DNA of 64,000 bases, taken from Gonium pectorale (lineage: Eukaryota; Chlorophyta; Chlorophyceae; Chlamydomonadales; Volvocaceae). Location: positions 173,402 through 237,401 of the forward strand of contig LSYV01000087.1 of the NCBI GenBank assembly GCA_001584585.1, in the 5' to 3' direction. Positions 35,501-47,339 of this stretch are shown piece after piece; position 1 is the first letter of the stretch, and every line of letters starts with the position of its first letter. Made by a program: the position numbers and the translations under genes. The notes under the pieces are model-generated. The model was not told the origin of the DNA and searched no databases. It was given only the letters and a program-made list of their open reading frames with translations.

Positions 35501-38500
35501 GCGGGGCATCAATATAGCAAGTCCTTACCACTTCCAAGATGGTCTGATGGTGCGCAATAAGACGTTTTATAATGGATCCTGATACGAGTGTGGACGTGCG
35601 CGTGCTTACCCAGGGCCTCCGCACGCTCTGCTGTGATGGCGGCTAGCTGCGCTTGCGTGGCGGCCAACAGTTCTTGCGCTGCGCTGTACTGCGCTGTCGC
35701 AGCTCGCTCCTTCTCATCGGCCGTGGCCAGAGCAATGCGGATAGTCGCAAGCTCTCCGTCCAGCTGCTGGTTGCGCGTCTGCAAACAGATCCATAAATAG
35801 TTGCTTGGCATGTGTAAAGTAGGGGCAGTGCAGTAGCAGGGATGAAGATGTAAAGCATCATTTCATGAATGAAAACCACGGCGCTGGATTTAAGGGGGGG
35901 TCTCAGATGGCTCACCTCCATAGCATTGCATGCCTCTACTGAGGCGGACTCCGCCGAACGCGCTGCATCCAGGGATGCTTGCAGGTTTGCAGTGGAAGCC
36001 TTGAGGCGCTCCAGTTCATCCTGATTTGCTACAAGCTGCTCCTTTACAGCTTGCAGGTCCGCGATCGTACTCCTCTGCTGCTCACGCAGTGCTTGCAACT
36101 CGGCATCGCGCTCGCGCACAGTGGTGTTGGCGGTTGCCAGCTCGGACTGCAAACGCACCATCTCTGTGGCCTGCTGCTCCGCAGAAGTCCTTGCGGACTC
36201 TAGCTCTGCTGTGAGGGCTTGCAATTGTCCTGTAAAACGAGTTGCAAATGAAACATGCATTAATTGTTACTGCGGATTCAGAAGATGGATCTCTTGCGCA
36301 ATAGCACTGAAAAACCCTCATAGCCGTATTGTGCATGGACCCATGGATCACACATTGATCGCATCCTTGCTTCCGCAAGACATTGAAGCCGTGCCAGGGC
36401 AATTCCTGCACCGACACGCACATACAACTGCTTGCCCACCTGAGACCTCATTGTGTTCCTCCTCCAGGCAGCCCAGTTTGTGGTGAAGTTCCGTTGCCTC
36501 CAGAGCATATTGATTGTTCTCGTTGCGAAGCTGGCCGTTCTCTGCCTTCTGCTCTTGCAGCTGACTCTCCAGGCTGCTGCATTCGCCTGTGCAACATGTT
36601 GTCAAGTAGTGTCAGTGCATGCCATATCTTCACCGTGCGTACCCAGGCCAGTGTGAACTGTGACACGTTACCCACCCTGCTTTGCCAGCAAGTCCATTTG
36701 GACTTTCTGCAACTCAACGGTCGCAGCCTTCAGCCGTTCTTCAAACGTGTTCAACTGCTCTTTGCTCTTGTTCAGGTTCTGCAGGGCATGCATGAAACGT
36801 TAGCCGACAGACTGGGTACAGGGTTTCCAATACAGTTGCTGTCCCGATTGGGCATACTCGAAGAGAATGGACGGTAGAAGGGTAGAATGGACGCGAACGC
36901 CACTTGCCACTGTGGCCTGTACGCATTAAGGCATCGCTGAATGTACCAACCACGCCATCCAATCCACCCACCACCATGATGCTCTCCCGCTTCTTGCTCT
37001 CTAGGACATCCTTCTTCTCTAGCGTCTTCTCCATCATGAGCTTCTGGCTCTGGTTCTGCTTGAGTTGACGTTCGAGGTTGCCCTTCTCCTGGATGGCGGC
37101 GGCCTTTTCTTGCAGCGCTGTACGCAGTTTTGCCTCGGCATCCGTCAGGCGTTTCCTGTCGGGGATGCATGTCGACAGAGAACGTTTCAAGGCGAAAAGC
37201 AGGCGCGTCGGACTATCACAGTTCAAGTCGAAAGAAACCATCTGAAGTACAGCGGAGTCCTCACTTGAGCGCATCAAGCTCCTTCTGCGCAAGGTCCTTC
37301 CCCTTAGCTCCGGTCTTCGACTCCAGCTGCAGCTTCTGGAGCTCGGCCTTGAGGTTGGCCGCCTCCTGCTTATGGCGGAGCCTACGTATGTGCGAAGACA
37401 CTCAGCGGGTTCACCGTTCTGTGCAGTACGTGTCCGTGCTTTCGTGCATAACAAGTGATTAGATACGGTAGTCACACCTCATACAGCAAAAGAGCATGCA
37501 ACGTAACATACAAGCAGGGTGGCCCACCTTTCTTCTTTCAGCTCCTCCTTGGCTTTGAGAGCTCCAGCGGCCTCCTGCACCTTTACCGAGAGGTCATCCA
37601 CCTGCTGCTGCAGCTCTGCCTTGATGGCCGCTGCCTCCTGTGTCTGGTCGAGGGACGCCTTGACCAGCAGCTCAGCACGCTCTTGCGCGGAGCGCAAATC
37701 AGCTTCCAATTTCGCAATGGATGTAGCCATATTCTCCTGTCACCAAAGGCTTCATGTCATTTTATGTCGTGCAGCCTAGCCCAAATACGTCTGAACTGCG
37801 ACGGGAGAGGGGTACACAGTCCCTGTCAGCAAACTAACCTTGTTCAGGGCAATCTCGGCAAGGAGGGCCGCCTTCTCCTCTTCATGCTTAGATGAGGCTG
37901 CCACCATAGCCTCGCCATGCGAGTGCTGCGCCTTGGCCAGCATGGCCTCATGCGCTGCAGCCTCTTCCTCTGCAGCATGCTCAAGTAGTGCTATCTTCTC
38001 TTGAGCCGCATTGCTGCAGGCCTGGAGCTCAGCTGCAGGAGCAGGATGAGAGACAGGATAGAGACTGATACCGTATATGTGGAAGATTTGAATTTGTAAA
38101 TGATGGCAAAAGCACCTGCAACGCACAGGTGGTCTATTGCATTTAAGTGCCACGTGTGCCACACCTTCGGCGGCCTCGAGCTCGGTAATGCGAGCCTGCA
38201 TCGCGCCCGCATCCTGCTGCAGCTCAGCTAACTGTTGTGCCTTCGTTGCCAGCGCCTCCTCGACGGCTGCTTTGGCGGCTTCCAGCTCTTGGACAACTGC
38301 ACGCATGCCCGCCAGAGCTTCCTCATGTCGCTCCTGCACGGATACGGTGAGGGTGGCCATTTATGACCCACGGGTCATGATGGGCGTTTCAATCAGCAGA
38401 AAGTTTGCCAGTACAGCGGCGCGTCCCCATCATGTTACCTGTTGCAGTGCACCGTCAAGCATGAGGCGCTGCACCTCCAGCGCATGGCGCTCGGCCAGCT

Positions 38501-41500
38501 CCTCTTGGGCACGGGTGAACTGGCGCGTGGAGGACGATGCACTTTCCTGGAAGTCAGCCAGCTGCTTCTGCGCTGCCTCTAACTGAGTCAGCAGGTCCTT
38601 GGCGCGGAGCTCAGCCTCGATGGCCCGCACTTCACACTCCTGAGCCTTCTCGATGGCTGCTTTGAGCTCTTCCTCCTGTTTCTTCTGGTAGAGAGGGGCC
38701 CTCTTCCGTGACTCAAGCTCCTGCGTCAGTTAAAATAGTAGGCCCCACTCAGGCCGTGAACAATTACTTTGTAAGTAGCACACCAGGGGTCCTGCAGCGC
38801 ATGCCGATCTAAGGCGTCGCGATGGTGGTAAACTCACTTGGCTCACCCGAACAATTACCCTGCCCCTGGTGAGGCATACCCTCGTGTTTCACTGTCTGCG
38901 GTGTTGGGCAAAGTTCAACTCACGCTGACGTGTAGCTCGAGGCGCTTGTTGCACTCATACAGCTCTCTTGCTCGGCCCTCAGCCTCCGCAACCCTCTCCT
39001 CAGCGGCCTGAGGGAGAAGGCACGGGGGGATACAAGTTTGTCTATTGGATGTGCTCATTCATATTGGCGCAGCAGCTTGTACCCATTGCAGACTGGTACT
39101 TGGCACCAAAGCTCTCGTGGAGGGACTGCCTCCATACCGTGAACATGAACAGGGCTCAGACCGCCGTACCTTCACACTACGCCTCAACGAGTCGACCTCC
39201 TCGGTTCTCTCCTTAATCCTTGCAGTCGCCTCATTCAGCTGTGCCGTGAAGGCTTGCTCCTTAGATTCGCGCATGCCCGCTTCGTAGTCGCGAAGCTCGA
39301 GCTTCGCCCGTGTGTCAGAGAGCTCGGTCTTGATTGCCTTCAGCTTCTCCTTCAGCTCAAACTGTGCATCCAGCGTGTCCTTGTGACGGGCTGAAAGTTC
39401 AAGGTACTTAGATTCCGCTGCGGCCTGGCTCTGGGCCAAAGCCTCTTTTAGGGCCTCGCGCTCCTGTGGGCAGTGTTGTGTAGTTGTCACATGGATGTGA
39501 TTGCGTCTGTCAGTATGCGTGCGTCTGCGTACTCAAAGCGTCTGGTCCATGCCGGCTATGACCTGTGGCCCATTGACTCACGGACCAACTCGCCACTCTC
39601 TCTTTCAACCATTCACCCAAGATTGCTTGGGACTGCCGGCTATGACCTGTGGCCCATTGACTCACGGACCAACTCGCCACTCTCTCTTTCAACCATTCAC
39701 CCAAGATTGCTTGGGACTGCCGGCTATGACCTGTGGCCCATTGACTCATGGACCAACTCGCCACTCTCTCTTTCAACCATTCACCCAAGATTGCTTGGGA
39801 CTGCCCACCTGCTCGGATGCGCGGCATGCAGCCTGGAGCTCGTCCACCTTCTTGTCTAGCTGCCGTGACTGCCACTTGGCTTGCTCCGCCTGCTCCGCCA
39901 GAGCGTTCTTCTGCTGTAGTGCCGATTCAAGGTCTTCGCCGGCGCTCCTGCATACGTGCGCATGAGTACGGATAGTGCACGATTGGAAAAGCTGGGCAAG
40001 AGAGCACCCCAACTGTGCGCATTTTGGCCAGCCAATTGCAGTTCTAACCAACAGGTGGTTGCGCATCCGAGCCCAACACGGTGGCGTGTACACAGCAACG
40101 GCGGTTGCAGCGGCTCATACTGGCACCCTGACGAAGCAAGCAGGTACGCAGAAGCATCAAGGTCATACATATCAGACTCTCTAGCGCAACGCTCTACCGC
40201 AAAGCGCGTGCTAGAACACCCCTATGCCGCAAGCGGCTGGCGCACTTGCGAAGCGTCAGTACGCACCGCGCACTGTTTTCGTATTGCGTTGCCAGCTCGC
40301 GCACAGAGGAAAGCTCCTGTTGCAAGCTTGCCAAGCGGTCCTCCGAATCCTGGAATTGCTGCATGAAGCGGCTCAGCACGGCGCGCTCCTGCGACACGGA
40401 AGTTGGACGGAAGAATCAGTTGGCTTACAAGAACTGGTGCCATGTTTAGGGCACTTCCTTTATCGATGATCCCAATTAACAGGCGGCTCTGCCCTGGCCC
40501 GCATGATTCAACACCGGTGCCCTTTCACCTGCACGCACCTGACTAGGTAACGAAGCCATGACGCGATCGAGGCTCCGCCGCATGCCATCATCATCTTCAC
40601 AGTCGTCCTCTTCCTCCAGGAACTCATCCGAGGGTATGGAGCTCCCTGACCGATGTAGCCGCGCAGGCTCATCAGGATGCAGTAGGTGCGATCCATGGCA
40701 TTCCACATTTCATCCACTAGGTAAAGCAAACATAGGGCAATGACTTACGTTCGCGTTTCCGTCGCTGAGGTGTAGGGCCCTCTGCTACATCGCCGTCCTC
40801 CTCATCCTCCTCGTACAGAACGCTCAGATCAGCGTTTGATTTGGATGGTCCTCCACCATCCACGCGCCCGAAGCTGCGCTTACGCTGTGCCGCGTCGCCT
40901 CCGCCTGAGCATGGTTGAAGAAACTTTGATGTAAAAGAATGTCAGGTCTGAGCAGGGATCAACGATTTGCCGAAAGGAGCACACACACACATCATACGCC
41001 CGGGAATTTTGGTCGCGGTCGCCGTTGGGTCGCCGACGGAAAATTGTGTGGCTCTTTTGCCCGTACCGGTGGTGCCAGAGCGTGTAGGTGTCTCCTCAGC
41101 AGCAGCCAGCCCGGGCGGCGCTGCCCAGGCGCTCTTGCCAGGGCACCAGGTCTCGCGGCGATTGTTCTTGCGGCTGGCTCCCTCCGCTGGCTCGTCCCGG
41201 GATTGGAACATGATCTTCTTTGCGACTTCAGCCTGCGAAACAACGCCAAGCAGCTGACCGACCTCTGCGCCAATCAATAAGCTGCAGCCAAATTCCTTGC
41301 CTGTTTCTGCGCCTTCTCGCGTTGAAGCTGTTCTTCCTGCAGCTTGATCCGCATAAGCTCCTTTTCCTGCTCGCTGCGCAGGAGCTGTGCACGCAGCACG
41401 TTGATTTGCTCCTCCACGTGGACGCCAACCCTTGTAGGCGCGATGGGGAGTCGCTCATTAGAAAGGCATGGGCTCGGAATGAACGGTATGCGTGCCCCTC

Positions 41501-43650
41501 GAGATGCAGTGCATAGCTGAGCAAAAGTTGTGGTCATCGGTACCACAGACGCAGATCCCGCATCCGGAAATTCCTATCCCTAATCCAAGCCCCTTCTCAA
41601 AAGCATACGCGGTTTGGCTGGCTGGCTTCATCAGGAGGAACAGCGGCCGGCCGTGCAGGCGTCATAAACCTAAAGCACATGCTAAACTCTGTCAAAACGC
41701 TATTGTCTTGCTGGCTGCCTCGGCTGCAACTGCAGTTTTCCACTACTTTGGGCTGATTACGTACGTAGAGGCACGCCAGTGCTGACGGTTCTGTGAGACC
41801 AGGGCGTACCCGCTCTCATTCAGCCGCCTCTTGAGCTCCTCGATCTCTTTCGCTTGCCGCTTCAAGACGGCAGCGTCGGATAGGACCTCGTTGACAATTG
41901 CGTTGTTGACGACTCGCTTGGCACGGCACGCGAACCGCAACGTGCTGTGGCTCTCTTCGACATGGCAGCCCGCGGGCGTCATTGCGCAAATGATGGCCGT
42001 TTTGGCGTTTCCACCGAGAGACGGTTGCAGAATGCGGGTGAGCTTGCTATCCCGGTACGGAATGTGGCTACCTGCACATGGGCGAAGCGACGATCAAGGA
42101 CGTACGGAACGAGCGAGTGTTTGCATGGACCTCATGATGCTGCATGCGCACATTACAGCACGGTACCGTAACCGTATGTCTGGCATGTTGAGGATGTAAG
42201 GGCCTCCCTCTGACACGCGTTGTGAGGCCCTGCCGCAAGCCCAAGTTCCGGCCAGACTGGCATGAAACCGCATCATGCCTTACCTGTCACAAGAGCTCCC
42301 TCGCTCAGCTTGTTGATAACGTTGCCAAGGGTCAGCAGGCTCTTGTTGATGGCCGTGCCCTCCTTCATGCGGATCCCCTCAGCCCCTGTCTTCGCCACAC
42401 GCTCCGATCCAGCGAGATCCACAAGCGTCAGCACCGAGACTAGGACAGCGCCAGCATCATCGCTCTCAGCATTCACGGCGCGGCTCTCGACAACCTGTGG
42501 TATCCGGCAGGGATTACACTGATGGTTTACGACCAAACCGGCTCTCCCTGGTTCAGCAAAGCGCTCAACGAAGGGGTGTGGCCACGGCGATGCAGCATGT
42601 CCTGGTAGCACCCTCGACATGTCCCATCCCGGGTTTGATAGCTTAGGACATCTTCGGCTACCATACCAGTCAGTAGAGCTTAGCGTGCCACCACTTGGCT
42701 TCACGCATCTCCAGCATGCCAGAAGGGTTAGACTGACGCTGACAACGGCGGCACATTTCGTCGCCATCGCGCCCCACCCACCATGCGGAAGACCGTGTGC
42801 GACCGGCTGCTCTTCTCGTTCATCCTTGTTGAGCCAATGTGTCGGTTGGTCTCCCCAGATTCCAGCAACTGTAACACCTGCTCGGGGCTGGTGACGATGT
42901 CCTCCCGCAGCCCACAAACGTAGGGGCCGTTCTCCTTGCTCTCATGGATAGGAAGCTTCGTATTTTCCGGCGCGAGCAGGTCGTTGACCTCCTCGTTATA
43001 GAGCTGCGGGTGCAATGGGGTGCATCGGCAACGAGTTGTGACCAAAAAATAATGGAGCTGTTCTGCAATGCGTGGGAGCGCGGCTGGTCCTCGCCTGATG
43101 CAGGCGAGCGGCGCGTCGATTTGGTGGGGCCCCTTGCAGCTGCCGCCCGCATTCTACCTGAAGGCCCCCGTCCCCTTCCACCCTGTAGCGTTCCAGCACC
43201 CACCTCCATGTAAGACACGCGAATGAGGTATTCGCGATTCTCATTGCTCTCAATTAGCCTGAACGCCTCGGCCACAGCCAGGGGAATGAGGCCCGGGCTG
43301 TCAGGCGTACCCCGCATGGTGTGTGTTTTGCCGCTGCTGGTCTGCCCATATGCAAACACGGTGCTGTTGAAGCCCGTGACCATCTTATGGATGAGGCTCT
43401 GAGTGGTGGCCTCGTAGATTTGCTGTGTGGTCCACTCGGGGCCGAAAATGTGGTCCAGGCCATACTTCGTGTCGCGGGTCCGGTCCACATCCCGGGTGTT
43501 GGCGTCCAGCTGCACGATGCTGTTGCCATCAATCTTCCAAGCAAAGAACTCCTGGCCCTCTTGCCGATTCAGCGGCCGCACGCGGACGCTGACACTGCGC
43601 GCAGCGAAGCGAGGAAGTCCCTCGGTGAGGTCGTCGCCAGCTGCTGTCAT
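29555..43650 (-). CDS. Kinesin-7 (CENP-E-like), long coiled coil
   Basis: Plus-end microtubule motor of the kinesin-7 class, which in other eukaryotes acts at kinetochores or in cytokinesis. The ATG at 43650 opens an N-terminal motor: [12 protein letters not shown], the ATP P-loop [11 protein letters not shown] (about 43340), VSYME joined to [10 protein letters not shown] (43208/43002), switch [10 protein letters not shown] (about 42800), switch [11 protein letters not shown] (about 42420) and [17 protein letters not shown] (about 42050). The neck [18 protein letters not shown] resembles CENP-E. An acidic and basic hinge (about 40905–40540) follows, then continuous heptad-type coiled coil in at least 25 exons. 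The longest of these is one exon of about 2 kb (about 35500–33520). The last exon, 29704–29555, ends DKENRLP and so contains a KEN box. My rough exon sum is 2,100–2,300 residues. Several donors are GTACGG. Residual doubt: a few short exons may be missed. The motor class is firm; a kinetochore role is inferred from family. Confidence 0.88.
29567..29575 (-). other. C-terminal KEN box of kinesin-7
   Basis: The last codons before the stop at 29555 read Asp-Lys-Glu-Asn-Arg-Leu-Pro. Lys-Glu-Asn is the core of the KEN degron recognised by APC/C-Cdh1 in other eukaryotes. It sits in a tail that looks disordered (Gly/Ala/Pro-rich stretch before it), a suitable setting for a degron. Confidence 0.5.
39551..39802. 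repeat. 84-base tandem repeat, three copies, in a kinesin intron
   Basis: Copies begin at 39551, 39635 and 39719, nearly identical, with the unit starting GCCGGCTATGACCTGTGGCC. The array lies inside the minus-strand kinesin intron, only a few bases past the donor at 39808. In kinesin sense, copies 1 and 2 contain a good donor-like CCGTGAGT. The copy nearest the exon differs by one base there (CATGAG). The unit is a multiple of three, so open frames run through it on both strands. Confidence 0.9.
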
Positions 43651-43968
43651 GCATCAGCCTGCGCACCTAATGTTTTCCATGCCCTCCTGCTCCTTTGCCG
43701 CTGCAAAGTCGTTGAATTAGCGCCAAGGCCCTCTCATTCTCTCACACCTGTCGGGTTCAACCTAAGAAATACTGGACTGCAATGGTGGAAGAGACAATCA
43801 GAAGGGTTTCACAGGGTTTTGACCAGCTGGTTCCTCGAGCCTCGTGAGGAACATTTATCGATTCCGAAATCCAATCCTGCCGTGCCCTTTTTTCTTGCAT
43901 CTCTCCTGTTTCCCCCTGTTTTCTCTTGTCAGCATTCATACTCTCATATATTATTTCGTATTACATAG
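43651..43968. promoter_or_regulatory. Divergent promoter region, kinesin-7 / VTE6
   Basis: 318 bases separate the two start codons, which point away from each other. It must hold both 5' UTRs and any shared promoter. It is AT-rich for this genome, with long T/C tracts at 43880–43930 and a TATATTA at 43947–43953 close to the VTE6 start. No clear TATA box at a standard distance was found. Confidence 0.5.
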
Positions 43969-45657
43969 ATGCCGATCCTTGCTGTGAATCACGGCGCCCT
44001 CGCGCTTGCGTCGAAACCGGAGCTTCGACGATGCGGTAGAGGTCCCGTATTCTCGCCGGGACCGCGATGCTTCGCCAATCGGAGAAGGGCACGGCACGTC
44101 GGAGCAGCAGCGCTTCCAAGCCTGACAGAGCTCTCCGGCGTAGGTTGGGCACGTGCTGGTGGAGAATACAGTTAGCAGGGGTCGAGTGGGCTCCCTGCCG
44201 GAACCACTTCCGAAGCGACCCATGGGTGTCGCAAGTGGACCTTGTCTAACGAAGCCATGGGCTTGGCTAACCCTGCGAGCAGCTGGCTGGTCATCCTGGA
44301 GTCCTTAGCGGCGGCCTCTGCAATAGCGCTGTCTTCGCCTTGGGCTACAAGGTGCTGCGCAAGGGGCTGACGCCGATGGGCGTGGCACATGCTTGGTTCC
44401 TAGGGGCCAGCATCTTCGCTGCCTTTGGCGTCGGCGGGTACACTCTTGTGTGCCTCTACTTCATCTTCGGCACGCTGGTAAGGGCGACTGTGCTGAGAAG
44501 GGGGGTAATTGGTGGCCCTTGCCTGGGTGGTGTTCGCCGAGTAGCGGATAAAGGTGACAACCCGACGGCTTTCAAACCCTTACACTTCGTGCTGTGCATG
44601 GACGGATGCCTCTAGGTGACCAAGCTGAAGCTCGAGCAGAAGCAAAAGGAGGGCATTGCGGAGGCGCGGTCCGGGCAGCGCGGACCGGCAAGTACCGTGG
44701 GCGGGGCTACTTGTGGGTCACTCAGCAACTGCACCACGCAGCCTAAGTGTTTTGTGCACTCCGTCCGGGCCTTCACCCCGATGCCTCCACTCTGGCATTT
44801 TGATCTGCTGGGGTAAAACGTCATGCTGAATATGCTAACGCCTTGTCACTTTCAGAGCAGCGTCTGGGGCTCAGGGATCGCCGGCGTGGCGTGCGCGATT
44901 GCGGCTCTTGCAACTGGAGACTATGGCCTGTGGCAGGTAGGCTCAGGTGGACTCGGGGCAACTCCCAACTGCAGGGTCCGGAGTCGCTTATGCAGTCATG
45001 CATGGGGCTTGAGTGTAATATGGCAGAGTGCCCTATCCGGCTTTGGTATGAGAAGTTGTACACCCTGCGCCCCTTTATCCAGATCGGCTTTGTTGCCAGC
45101 TTCTGCAGCAAGCTGTCGGACACAGTCTCCAGTGAGGTGGGCAAGGCGTACGGCAAGACGACGTATCTCATCACCACCTTCAAACTTGTGCCCCGGGGAA
45201 CGGAAGGCGCCGTGAGCCTGGAGGGCACCGCCGCCGGTGCGCTGGCAGCCGTCCTTTTCTCCGGCGTCGCGTTGGCGACCAGGCAGGTGAGTGCACCCGT
45301 GGGGCTTACCGTGAAAGCTAAGCTCAATGCGTTGGGCAGGGGACAGGAGTGCAATGGCAGACGAATACCGCGCGATCTCCCGACGCATCGGCAAGTGCCA
45401 TACTGGGTTTATACATACGATGGATTACATGCGCCTTCCCGCTTGAAAGTAAGGTGCACCGTACCCAGGTACCCGACCTCTCATCTGCGGGCCTTGTGGC
45501 CGCGGCGGCCACCGTGGCCAACCTGGCGGAGAGCTACCTGGGAGCTTCGGCGCAGGGCCGCGTCCCATGGCTGACGAACGACCTAGTCAACATGCTGCAA
45601 ATCAGCCTTGCAGCCGCCATCGCCGTGGTGGCGAACCAGGCGCTGATGAGCGCATGA
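43969..45657 (+). CDS. VTE6: Phytyl-phosphate kinase VTE6 (DUF92/TMEM19)
   Basis: Chloroplast envelope kinase that converts phytyl phosphate, made by VTE5 from chlorophyll-derived phytol, to phytyl diphosphate for tocopherol and phylloquinone synthesis. Six exons with matching phases: 43969–44139, 44283–44477, 44616–44687, 44856–44936, 45083–45286 and 45469–45657, giving 303 residues. Exon 1 encodes an Arg/Ala-rich transit peptide. The membrane core follows with the family blocks NSAVFALGYKVL, VCLYFIFGTLVTKLK, SSVWGSGIAGVACAIAAL, GFVASFCSKLSDTVSSE, GKAYGKTTYL and VPRGTEGAVSLEGT. A hydrophobic C-terminus ends it. The third intron uses a GC donor (CCG|GCAAGT at 44688). It is divergent from the kinesin and convergent with RAD6. 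TGTAA lies at 45911–45915. Confidence 0.92.
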
Positions 45658-47339
45658 GCGGCATGCTGTTTCAGAGCGTCATCAGTATGAGAATGCCGGC
45701 CGCTAGGACAGTTGGATAAAGAGATTGGGTCCAACTTCCGAAAAGATTACGGACTGGGGTGCGGATGAGAGTGGGGACTGGGGTGCGGATGACCTGCCGG
45801 CTCAGACCGTTTCATTGCCCTTGCGTTGAGTAGTGCACGCTGGGATACGGTGGCTTTGGTATGCGCTACCAGCCGTTCGCTGTGCTGGGATGCTGGCATT
45901 TTTTGGCTGATGTAAAGCGGAACAGATTCGCGATGTTGAGCGTCTATCATGCTGCGAGAGCCAGGATAAGAAGCAACCGGATTCTTTTGCCAGGTTTTGT
46001 AAGGGTCGTTGTTGATGTACGTGTGAGGAAACTGAAAACGTTTCCTATGGTATCCGTGTGGAAGCACCGGCATAGGGTCGGCAATAAATGTACATTGTAC
46101 TGGGAATGTACGATTTACATACTTCAAAACCGCAGTCAGGTTTCTGCGTGCAAAACTGTTCTATCGCTATGCTGTATGCCGAACGATGACGGCTTGGGTC
46201 AGAAAGTGTGGGGGCGGCAAAAGCACCTCATACCCCTCGCCTGTTCACGATTTAGTACGGCCGCCAACCAGAAGTTGTTGCGACTGGAGTGGGTTACACA
46301 TCTACTTTGGACACCGCAGGGGCGCAGGTATCCTTTGTGTCACCATGAATGTCCATACCGGCACTTGCCCCTGTCACCGTATCGGGTCGTCTACGCCCCT
46401 CGCCCGCGCCCCTCTCGGCTACATTAAGAAAGCACAAATGCATCCGATCGCTCATGTTATATTTGGGCCTGCTACCGTGCGACGTTTGCCTTCCTGCGGA
46501 GCCGCGCGGCTTGTGGGGTAAACTCCACACATGGCCTGAACGCACGCTGTCACGTTCATGTTGAACACAGGACCTGAGGGACGCCAACGGACCACCGGGC
46601 CGCTAGCCACTGCATCCCCGCCTCCCTCACAGGCCCGCTAAGCCCCGCGTCCAACAGCATTACCGGCTACATAATCTGCACGTTCGATCTGGATGTTGGT
46701 CGTACCCCATGCATAACAAGGATGACACCCAACACATTATTTGCACCACGGGCAGGGCAGTACCAGGAGCATAGAATGCCGAAGCGCATTCGGCGCGTGA
46801 TGAGCCAATCGGCACCCAACTCAACCGCCTCCCAAGCCCGGATATGGTTGTGAAACTCAGAACACTGGTGCACCGGCATATTGCCGAAGCCATCTTCCTA
46901 TGATACTTCCCATAATAGCACATGATGCTTTGGACTCGACAGTATGGCACCGCACATCATGCCGCTCCCGCTTCCCCGCCGAGCTCTTGACGTCTGTTGC
47001 AATCGACATTTTTGGTCAAGAATTGGCGAGGCAGATGAGGCCGGCTTGTGCCAACGTCCAGATCCCTCAAACCCTAGCACCACACCTGCTCCGAGTGCGC
47101 AATGCCACGGCTGGTGGGGGCCACTCACTTGACAAGATGTACTAGACGCAGGAACCCGGACACGTCAGGGCTGCCTCACATCCTCCTCCTTCCCTCCCAG
47201 TACCCCTCGTCATCCTGCAATAGCATTCGCTAGCACTCCTGGTGTAGAAGAAAATCAAACCCGCTCGCTTACAGTCATACATCGTCAAGTCCCAAAACTG
47301 CTCAGAGCATGATACCATAGCAGTTTACGACGTCCACAA
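45658..47339. other. Convergent 3' region VTE6 / RAD6
   Basis: The VTE6 3' UTR probably ends after TGTAA at 45911, and the RAD6 3' UTR after the minus-strand TGTAA at 47269–47273. A 17-base word GACTGGGGTGCGGATGA is repeated at 45752 and 45776. I see no supported exon between about 45930 and 47250 on either strand. Confidence 0.5.
45752..45792. repeat. 24-base direct duplication
   Basis: GACTGGGGTGCGGATGA occurs at 45752 and again at 45776, a two-unit tandem duplication in the VTE6 3' UTR. Confidence 0.7.

Noticed and set aside
39510..39875. Open frames with a 28-residue repeat across the 84-base array, both strands
   Set aside because: They arise because the unit is a multiple of three. 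The flanking kinesin exons are in another frame, and the sequence follows a proper splice donor.
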